Below are positions 57,970 through 64,000 of a stretch of 64,000 nt of DNA, piece by piece; position 1 is the first letter of the stretch, and each line of letters opens with the position of its first letter. The stretch is from Desulfobulbaceae bacterium (GTDB lineage Bacteria > Desulfobacterota > Desulfobulbia > Desulfobulbales > Desulfocapsaceae). The position numbers were made by a program, and so were the translations under genes. The notes beneath the pieces are model-generated. The model made no database searches and was not told the DNA's origin. It saw nothing but the letters and a program-made list of their open reading frames with translations. Location of the stretch: positions 45,827 through 109,826 of the forward strand of contig JAABSV010000006.1 of the NCBI GenBank assembly GCA_011390165.1. Reading direction: 5' to 3'.

Positions 57970-58718
57970 TCTTTTCCTTCCAGCCCGGAGCGAGCCCCCT
58001 GCACCGCCTGGATGTGCGGGTGAAGCTGGCCGCTCTGCTCGCAGTCAGCCTCACCTCCCTGCAACTGGGCCATGCCGCCCTGGCCCTGGCGCTCAGCGCA
58101 CTCCTGCTGCTGCTCGCCCGGGCCGGCTGGCCGCCGCTTTCCACCCTGGTGGCACTCAGATGGTATCTCCTCCTCCTGGCTATTGTGGTGTGCAGCCAGG
58201 CTCTGACCACCGCCGGCGAGCCGCTCCTCCCCATTTCCTGGCTGCCGGCCAGCCGGCAGGGGCTGGAGGTCGGGCTGCTCAGCGCCGGCCGGCTGCTGCT
58301 TGTCGCCCTTGCCGGCCTGCTCCTCACCGTCACCAGCCGGCCGGCGGCGCTCCGGGCGGCGGTGGAGTGGCTGCTCCGGCCGATCCCCCTGGTCCCCCAT
58401 CGCCAGGCGGCCACCATGGTCGGCCTGCTGGTCCGCTTTATCCCGGTGATCCTTAGCCAGGCGGCGGAGTTGAAGGAGGCGCTGCGGGCCCGGGCCATCG
58501 AAGAGAGCAGGAGACCGCTGCGGCGGCTCACCGCTCTCGGCCTGCCCCTGCTCCGCCGTACCTTTCTCACCGCCGACCGGCTGACGGCGGCCATGGAGGC
58601 CCGCTGTTACGGGGCGGAGCTGCAGAGAGACTGGCCATCGCTCGGCACTCGGGACTGGGCGGCGCTCGCCCTGGTCGGCTGCTGTTGTCTGGCCCTGCTG
58701 CTGCTCTCCCTCTGGTGA
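57957..58718 (+). CDS. bioN: Energy-coupling factor transmembrane protein (BioN/EcfT)
   Basis: The 253-residue T component has five or six helices and the two Ala-Arg coupling motifs in ALRARAIEESR and MEARCYGAE. It starts with GTG at 57957, overlapping bioM by 13 bases, with GAGGTGG upstream. It completes a dedicated biotin importer. Confidence 0.9.
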   Translation: MAGLIFSFQPGASPLHRLDVRVKLAALLAVSLTSLQLGHAALALALSALLLLLARAGWPPLSTLVALRWYLLLLAIVVCSQALTTAGEPLLPISWLPASRQGLEVGLLSAGRLLLVALAGLLLTVTSRPAALRAAVEWLLRPIPLVPHRQAATMVGLLVRFIPVILSQAAELKEALRARAIEESRRPLRRLTALGLPLLRRTFLTADRLTAAMEARCYGAELQRDWPSLGTRDWAALALVGCCCLALLLLSLW

Positions 58719-58752
58719 ACGATTACCTTTCCGGGGGCGGTGGGAGGGGGGG

Positions 58753-58776
58753 GGTGGCCGGGGAAAAGGGGCCACC
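58753..58776. terminator. Hairpin between bioN and rluA-family gene
   Basis: GGTGGCC (58753-58759) pairs with GGCCACC (58770-58776) across a 10-base loop. It lies between convergent ends and lacks a T-run. Confidence 0.4.
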
Positions 58777-58779
58777 GAC

Positions 58780-59694
58780 TCATGGGAGCGGCGGCAGCTG
58801 GCGGTGCAGGGCGAGCAGGTCGGCCGGCAGCGGCGCGACAAACGCCAGCCGCTCGCCACTGACCGGGTGGTGGAGTATGAGGCGGCGGGAGTGGAGGGCG
58901 TGGCGGGCCAGTTCCACCGCCGCCAGGGTCTGCGGCCCGCCGTAGCGGCGGTCGCCGAGCAGCGGATGGCCGGCGGCGGCCGCCTGGGCCCGGATCTGGT
59001 GGGTCCGGCCGGTGATCAGGGTCAGTTCAACCAGGCAGGCCCCCTGGTAGGTGCGGCGGAGGCGGAAGCGGCTGAGGGCCTCCCGGCCGCCATCGGCCAC
59101 CGTCACCACCCTGCTCTGTCGACGGTCGCGGGCCAGTCTGCTCCGCCACTCTCCCTCCGCCGGCTCAAGGTGGCCGGAGAGAAAGGCGAGGTAGCTCTTT
59201 TCGGCCAGGCGTTGCTGGATCTGTTCGCTCACCCCCTTGTGGGCGCGGGGATGGATGGAAAAGAGGATCACCCCGCTGGTGTCGCGGTCAAGCCGCTGGA
59301 CCATGCCGATCTCAAGCTTGCGGCCGAAACGGGTATCCCGCCCCAGCCAGAGTTGCAGGGCCTCGTAGAGGGTGCCGCGGTAGCGGGCGAGGGTGGGCTG
59401 GGTCTCCACTCCGGCCGGCTTGTTCAGGGCGATGAGGTGGCGGTCTTGATAGAGGACATCGGCGGTACTGATCCGGTAGGGTTCCAGCGGCCCGTCATCG
59501 ACATGGAACTCCAGTCGCTGGCCGGCGACGAGGGACTGGCCGCATTTGCGGCTGCGCCGGCCGTCGATATGGACGGCGCCAAGATCGACCCTCGCCCGCA
59601 CCTCGTTGCGCGACAGAGCAGTAAGGCGAGTGGCGAGGAAGCGGTCGAGACGCTCCCCCGCCTCCTCCGCCGCCACCTGAAGACGGTGGATCAT
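58780..59694 (-). CDS. RluA-family 23S rRNA pseudouridine synthase
   Basis: The 304-residue enzyme has an N-terminal S4 RNA-binding domain (RLDRFLATRL, about 10-75). The catalytic domain has the invariant Asp in VQRLDRDTSGVILF near 135, and GRTHQIRAQAAAAGHPLLGD follows. It isomerises uridines in RNA; RluD- or RluC-like target choice is not evident. The minus-strand ATG at 59694 lies 30 bases downstream of the SDR gene's stop. Confidence 0.92.
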   Translation of the reverse strand: MIHRLQVAAEEAGERLDRFLATRLTALSRNEVRARVDLGAVHIDGRRSRKCGQSLVAGQRLEFHVDDGPLEPYRISTADVLYQDRHLIALNKPAGVETQPTLARYRGTLYEALQLWLGRDTRFGRKLEIGMVQRLDRDTSGVILFSIHPRAHKGVSEQIQQRLAEKSYLAFLSGHLEPAEGEWRSRLARDRRQSRVVTVADGGREALSRFRLRRTYQGACLVELTLITGRTHQIRAQAAAAGHPLLGDRRYGGPQTLAAVELARHALHSRRLILHHPVSGERLAFVAPLPADLLALHRQLPPLP

Positions 59695-59724
59695 CGGTTT
59701 CGCCCGCTCTGTTGCCCGGTGCCG

Positions 59725-60510
59725 TTATCCCCGCGAGCCAAGACGCAGGCCGCCGTGGATGAAGTAGGTTTCGCCGGCCAGGGCCTCGTTGCGGTAGATA
59801 TCGCAGGCGAGGACGGCCACCTCCTCCGGTTCGATCAGGCGGCCGATGGGGACTTCGGCAAGGATCTTGTCCAGGGCCTTCTGGTTCATGTTCTTCACCA
59901 TTTCGGTGCCGACATAGCCGGGGGCGATGGCGACGCAGCGGATGCGGTCAGCGATCTTGCGGCGGAAAAACTCGGCGGTGATCACCTTTGGCATGACGCT
60001 CATCGCCGCCTTGGTCGAGGCGTAGTTGATCTGGCCGGCGGTGCCCAGGGACCCGGTGGAGGAGACCAGGCAGATCAGGCCGCGGCAGTTGTGGTTGATC
60101 ATCTGCTCGGCACACTCGCGGACGGTGAGAAAGACCCCGGTGAGGTTGATGTCGAGCACCGTCTGCCAGTCCTGCAGCGACATCTTGCCGGTTACCTGGC
60201 CGGTCTCCCGGTCGGGGGAGAGGAGCAGGCCGTCGCGGATGATCCCGGCGAAGGGGGCGACCAGGTTGATCTGGCCCATTTTCTCCATGGCAAAAGCGGC
60301 CAGGGCGGTACAATCCTTTTCTTTAGTGACGTTGCCGACGAATATCTCCACCCCACCGCCAAGGCTCGCCCTGGCCCGCTCCAGGGCCTCGCCGTTGATG
60401 TCGGCGATCACCACTCTGCCGCCCCGGTCGAGCCACTCCCTGGCCAGAGCCATGCCAATGCCGCCACTGCCGCCGGTGATTACCGCCACTGCCCCTTCTA
60501 TTGTTAGCAT
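59725..60510 (-). CDS. SDR-family oxidoreductase (FabG-like)
   Basis: The 261-residue protein has AVITGGSGGIGMALA, LVAPFAGI in place of the usual NNAG, and SSTGSLGTAGQINYASTKAA with the catalytic Ser, Tyr and Lys, ending YFIHGGLRLG. The altered NNAG (FAGI after LVAP) is an oddity compared with FabG. The ATG at 60510 has AGGAGGG; the longer frame is unsupported. Probably a 3-hydroxyacyl-type dehydrogenase. Confidence 0.88.
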   Translation of the reverse strand: MLTIEGAVAVITGGSGGIGMALAREWLDRGGRVVIADINGEALERARASLGGGVEIFVGNVTKEKDCTALAAFAMEKMGQINLVAPFAGIIRDGLLLSPDRETGQVTGKMSLQDWQTVLDINLTGVFLTVRECAEQMINHNCRGLICLVSSTGSLGTAGQINYASTKAAMSVMPKVITAEFFRRKIADRIRCVAIAPGYVGTEMVKNMNQKALDKILAEVPIGRLIEPEEVAVLACDIYRNEALAGETYFIHGGLRLGSRG

Positions 60511-60850
60511 CTGTCTCCCTCCTGCTTTCTCTTTCCAAAAAAAAATAACAGCGACCCTTCGGCCCCACTTCATCCGTCGGGCCATTAGAAAGCGGTAAAG
60601 ACTTTTTTGTCAAGCTGATACGTCAAGTTGACTGTCTCCCTTTCTCCCTGTCACTGCCGCCCGGCCTGTGCAGCCGGGTCGGCAGCCTGCCCTTCTCAGG
60701 CTCGACCCCGGGTGTGCGGCAGGCCGGATCGGCTTGAGTGGAGGGTTCATTTGTTCCCGGGGTTGGCTGATTTTTTTGTTGTTGACGGGCAGTCGACAAA
60801 TGGGCTATAAGCCATTTACGGACTAATTAAGGACAAAGTTATAAATAGGA
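60511..60850. other. Divergent intergenic region
   Basis: This 340-base gap between the SDR and the M20 peptidase genes contains a sigma-70 promoter at 60782-60811 and a short palindrome GTCAA-G-TTGAC (near 60622-60632). No ORF or RNA gene is recognised. Confidence 0.5.
60782..60811 (+). promoter_or_regulatory. Sigma-70 promoter of the M20 peptidase gene
   Basis: TTGACG (60782-60787), 18 bases, then TATAAG (60806-60811), about 40 bases before the ATG at 60851. Confidence 0.55.
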
Positions 60851-62017
60851 ATGGCTATGGTCGATTTTCTTCGTATTGCCGAAAAGTATCGTGATGATAT
60901 CTATGCTGATCTCCGCCGGCTGGTCGACGCCAACAGCTTCAGCGCCAACCTCGACGGTGTGGCTGCGGTTGCCGGGATGCTGCAGGAGATGGCAGCCCGG
61001 TACCGGATACCCTTCGAGAGACTTGTGGTGGAGGGGGAAGATGGGGAGCAGAGGCCCCACCTTCTCTATTGCAGTCCCCACCAAGAAGGGTACTACGCCC
61101 TGGTCGGACACTTCGATACGGTCCATTCCCCGCAAAGTGATTTCAAGCAGTTGTCGGTTGATGGGGATAATCTGGTCGGTCCCGGGGTGAACGATATGAA
61201 GGCGGGGCTGTTGGTGGCTCTCTATGCCATGGTGGTCCTGCAGGAGCGTATTCCCTTGGCCGAGATCCCGGTGCGCATCCTCTTCAATGCCGACGAAGAG
61301 ATCGGTTCACCGGGGTCGCGGCAGATCATGGCGTCCTCCCTGGCCGGAGCCAGGGCTGGCTTTGTCTTCGAGGCCGGGCGGTGGCCGGGCAACCGGATTG
61401 TCACCCGGCGGAAGGGAAAGTGGAGCCTGGAGGTTGAAGTGTTCGGCCGCCCCTCTCACTCCGGTGACGCCCCCCAGGCGGGAGTCAACGCCATTGTGGC
61501 CGCCGCCGCAATGATTTGCCGGCTGAACGGTTTGAACGAGTACCAGACCGGCCTGACCGTGGTTTGCAGCCTGGTCTCGGGCGGGGTGGCCAGGAATGTG
61601 GTTCCGGACTATTGCCGTTTCTCCGCCGACATCCGGGTTCCGGATGAGGCGGCCGGGAAGATGATGGAGGCGGCGGTGGCGGAGATTCTGCAGCCGGACC
61701 GGGAAAATCTCCGGGTCAGCTTTTCTCTGGAGGAGCGCCGGCCACCTCTGGTGCGCAGCGAAGCGGCCGGGGAACTGGTCGCCCTCTACCGCCAGGTGTC
61801 GGAAAAGTATGCCCTGCCCTGCGACGAGGTGGCCTCCGGCGGGGTGTCCGATGCCAACCTGCTGTCCAGTTACGGCATGCCCTGTCTCGACGGTCTGGGT
61901 GCCGTCGGGCAGTTTCCCCACACCGGGAAAGAGTACATAGTGGCGGAGAGCCTCGTGCAGCGGGTGGTGATCTTCAGTGAGTTTTTCCACCGGTTGCTCA
62001 CCGAAAAGGGGGAGTAG
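60851..62017 (+). CDS. M20-family metallopeptidase
   Basis: This 388-residue zinc hydrolase resembles carboxypeptidase G2/ArgE. Metal ligands are visible in LVGHFDTVH, the GPGVNDMKAG Asp, NADEEIGSPG and the final FPHTGKEY. A dimerisation domain lies at about 180-290. It has no signal peptide and probably cleaves imported peptides or acyl-amino acids, fitting the peptide importer encoded next. The ATG has an AGGA very close by; a second ATG six bases on is possible. Confidence 0.9.
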   Translation: MAMVDFLRIAEKYRDDIYADLRRLVDANSFSANLDGVAAVAGMLQEMAARYRIPFERLVVEGEDGEQRPHLLYCSPHQEGYYALVGHFDTVHSPQSDFKQLSVDGDNLVGPGVNDMKAGLLVALYAMVVLQERIPLAEIPVRILFNADEEIGSPGSRQIMASSLAGARAGFVFEAGRWPGNRIVTRRKGKWSLEVEVFGRPSHSGDAPQAGVNAIVAAAAMICRLNGLNEYQTGLTVVCSLVSGGVARNVVPDYCRFSADIRVPDEAAGKMMEAAVAEILQPDRENLRVSFSLEERRPPLVRSEAAGELVALYRQVSEKYALPCDEVASGGVSDANLLSSYGMPCLDGLGAVGQFPHTGKEYIVAESLVQRVVIFSEFFHRLLTEKGE

Positions 62018-62138
62018 CCATCAACAACCAATACAACCAACACGAAGGGGGAAGAGAAGACCACCTTGCCGCCTTTTTACCGGACTGCAGATGTGATTGC
62101 AGAACACCACTGATCGCCTGAAAAAGAGGAGGAGTGAA

Positions 62139-63662
62139 ATGCGAAGGGTATTTTTGGTAATTCTGTTGCTGGCTGTCTGGATAGGTAGTGCCCATGGAAA
62201 GACTCTGCGAGTCGGGCTCGCTTCTGACGCCCGCTCCATGGATCCGTTTTTTCACAACGAAACGGCAACCAACTCGATCCTTAACAACATGTTTGATGGC
62301 CTGGTCCGCTTTGACCACAACCTCGAGGTCCATCCGGCCCTGGCCGAATCCTGGTCGGTAGAGGGGGACAACGTGTGGCTCTTCAATCTGCGCCGGGGGG
62401 TCACCTTTCATAACGGCGGCACCTTCGATGCCGACGATGTTCTCTATTCACTGAACAGGATGAAAAATTGGGATAAATCGGGTTTCAAGGCACAGATGAG
62501 CCAGGTGCTCGAGGTCGCCAAAGTCGACCAGTACACTGTGCGGATAACCACCGATGGCCCCGCCCCGACCCTTCTCCGCAAACTGACCTACGCCAAGATG
62601 ATGGACAGCGAATTCGCCGCTGACAAGAGTGACGAGTTTCTCGGCCTGCATCCGGTGGGAACCGGGCCGTACATGTTCTCGGCCTGGAACAAGGGGGAGA
62701 GCATCAAGATGGCTGCCCACCCGAAAGACTGGCGGCCGGCACCGGCGTTCAGTGAGGTGGAGTTCAAGGTGCTGACCAACGGGGCGACCCGGATTGCGGC
62801 GATCCTGAGCGGTGCCGTCGATCTGGCCGACAAGGTGCCGGTGATGGACGTGCAGAGGATCGAGGCCAACGACAATCTCCAGTTTTTCAAATATCCCGGT
62901 TTGCGGCTGGTCTATTTGCAGATGGATCAGGGGCGTGAGGAGACACCCTACGTCGCCGGTAAGAACCCCTTCCTCGACCTCAGGGTGCGCCAGGCCTTTT
63001 TCCTCGGCATCGATGCCGAGGCCATTGTCAAGCATGTTATGCAGGGGTACGCCAAGGTTGCCGACCAGTACAGCCCCGAATATGTTTTCGGCCACGACAG
63101 CAGTATCGTCCGTCCCCCCTTCAACCCGGAGGAGGCGAAAAAACTTCTCGCCGAGGCCGGCTACCCCGATGGTTTCGAGGTGGTTCTCGATTCCCCCAAT
63201 GACCGCTATGTCAACGATGCCCAGATTGCTCAGGCGGTGGCCTCCAGTCTCTCCAGGATCGGTATCCGGGTAAAGGTCAATGCCCTGCCCAAATCGGCTT
63301 TTTTCCCGAAATCGGACCGTCTCGACACCTCTTTCTTCCTGATTGGCTGGGCCAGCAATGATGGTGACGCCAGTTCCCATCTGAACGGCATAACGCATAG
63401 CTACGATAAGGAAAAAGGCTTTGGCCGCTACAATCGCAGCCGCTACAGCAACCCGCAGGTCGATGAACTGATTGAAAAGGCCCAGATCGAAATGGACCGT
63501 GACAAGCGCCTGCTGTTGCTCCAGGAGGCGCAGAGGATTTCCCTGCTCGAGGATTTCAGCTGTATCCCGCTCCATTACGAGGTAGACCTCTACGCCACGA
63601 CCAAAAAGATAACTTTTGTTCCCCGTGCCGATACCAATCTGTACATCTACGACATCAGGTAG
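62139..63662 (+). CDS. Peptide ABC transporter substrate-binding protein (DppA/OppA-type)
   Basis: The 507-residue SBP_bac_5 protein has a signal peptide (FLVILLLAVWIGSAHG). The family pattern follows: LRVGLASDARSMDPFF, FNLRRGVTFHNGGTFDADDV, GTGPYMFSAWNKGE. It captures peptides or related solutes in the periplasm. The ATG at 62139 has a strong AGGAGG; the frame upstream is unsupported. The permease gene follows after a hairpin. Confidence 0.92.
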   Translation: MRRVFLVILLLAVWIGSAHGKTLRVGLASDARSMDPFFHNETATNSILNNMFDGLVRFDHNLEVHPALAESWSVEGDNVWLFNLRRGVTFHNGGTFDADDVLYSLNRMKNWDKSGFKAQMSQVLEVAKVDQYTVRITTDGPAPTLLRKLTYAKMMDSEFAADKSDEFLGLHPVGTGPYMFSAWNKGESIKMAAHPKDWRPAPAFSEVEFKVLTNGATRIAAILSGAVDLADKVPVMDVQRIEANDNLQFFKYPGLRLVYLQMDQGREETPYVAGKNPFLDLRVRQAFFLGIDAEAIVKHVMQGYAKVADQYSPEYVFGHDSSIVRPPFNPEEAKKLLAEAGYPDGFEVVLDSPNDRYVNDAQIAQAVASSLSRIGIRVKVNALPKSAFFPKSDRLDTSFFLIGWASNDGDASSHLNGITHSYDKEKGFGRYNRSRYSNPQVDELIEKAQIEMDRDKRLLLLQEAQRISLLEDFSCIPLHYEVDLYATTKKITFVPRADTNLYIYDIR

Positions 63663-63676
63663 GAGGGGAGAGGAGG

Positions 63677-63704
63677 AGGCGCCCCCCCCGGCGGGGGGGC
63701 GCCT
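63677..63704 (+). other. Strong stem-loop between SBP and permease genes
   Basis: A perfect 12-base stem (AGGCG then seven C, with its complement) and a CGGC tetraloop. There is no T-run, so it more likely protects the binding-protein message from decay than ends transcription. Confidence 0.65.
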
Positions 63705-63730
63705 GGCCAGTCAGTTTCGAGGAGGGTGAT

Positions 63731-64000
63731 GTGCTGCGTTATCTGCTCAACCGCTTGATCCACGCTGTCCTGGTTCTCTTTGTGATCAGCCTGATCGTCT
63801 TTTACATCATGTACAAGACGGGCGACCCGGTGGAACTCCTGCTGCCCCCGGACGCGACCCAGCAGCATGTTGAGGAGATGCGGGTCTCCCTGGGCTTGGA
63901 TAAGCCCTTTTCCACCCAGTACCGCCTCTTTCTCGGCAACCTGCTGCAAGGCGATGTCGGCTATTCCTTTATCTATGGCCAACCCGCCCTGACCGTCGTC
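63731..64000 (+). CDS. Peptide ABC transporter permease (DppB-type), partial
   Basis: The first 90 codons of a DppB/OppB-like inner-membrane permease, truncated by the window end. The start is GTG at 63731 with GAGGAGG upstream. A first helix (LNRLIHAVLVLFVISLIVF) and the conserved MRVSLGLDKPFSTQY segment are visible, then GDVGYSFIYG. Confidence 0.88.
   Translation, partial: MLRYLLNRLIHAVLVLFVISLIVFYIMYKTGDPVELLLPPDATQQHVEEMRVSLGLDKPFSTQYRLFLGNLLQGDVGYSFIYGQPALTVV

Overview
The window is high-GC DNA, tightly packed with genes, from what looks like an anaerobic, metabolically versatile bacterium. A delta-proteobacterial (Desulfobacterota-type) origin is my inference. It rests on a Tat-exported NiFe uptake hydrogenase, rubrerythrin, an orphan 2-oxoacid:ferredoxin oxidoreductase gamma subunit, a nickel-dependent LarA racemase, LutABC lactate oxidation, several TRAP transporters, many sigma-54 elements and a GEMM-type riboswitch. 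I see no rRNA, tRNA, CRISPR array, prophage or plasmid gene.

Layout. 1-3.8 kb: NiFe hydrogenase operon (small, large, cytochrome b) behind a -24/-12 promoter. 4-10 kb: housekeeping genes (pcnB, an FMN oxidoreductase, hisS, aspS). 10-15.5 kb: lutABC with an AI-2E family transporter and a DMT transporter. 15.7-16.5 kb: a REP-associated tyrosine transposase with its palindromic repeats. 16.5-23 kb: one apparent operon of korC, larA, an ACT protein, a DctB/DctD-like two-component pair and an orphan TAXI binding protein. 23.4-31.7 kb: a sigma-54 activator convergent with an operon for a three-subunit HcnABC-like imino/amino acid dehydrogenase, RidA and a complete DctPQM transporter, headed by a near-consensus -24/-12 promoter. 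31.9-35.3 kb: a second TAXI TRAP system, also with a -24/-12 promoter. 35.7-48 kb: assorted genes, including small Cys-rich proteins, a nitroreductase, CBS and FapA proteins, an aminotransferase, a hybrid histidine kinase with a GEMM-like leader, rubrerythrin, an acyl-CoA synthetase and a MetE/UroD-fold protein. 48-51 kb: an SDR and a probably acquired hipBA module with three evenly spaced operators. 51-54.3 kb: an ECF sigma / anti-sigma cluster whose anti-sigma factor and neighbouring lipoprotein carry glycogen-binding (AMPK/CBM48-like) domains, with a divergent glycine-rich secreted peptide. 54.3-60.5 kb: pirin, birA, a BioY-BioM-BioN-type biotin importer, RluA-type pseudouridine synthase and an SDR. 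60.8-64 kb: an M20 peptidase with the start of a Dpp/Opp peptide importer, cut by the window edge.

How it fits together. Much of the window concerns import and oxidation of small organic acids, amino or imino acids and peptides, with electrons from lactate (LutABC) and H2 (hydrogenase plus cytochrome b) entering the respiratory chain. Sigma-54 control recurs: three -24/-12 promoters and two sigma-54 activators.

The most novel candidate is the sigma/anti-sigma/CBM48 cluster at 51.5-54.2 kb. Its divergent genes share a symmetric pair of ECF-like promoters, GTAACC-N15-CGTT on each strand, which predicts a small autoregulated regulon sensing or binding a polysaccharide at the cell surface. That function is inference; the promoter symmetry and domain order are read directly from the sequence.
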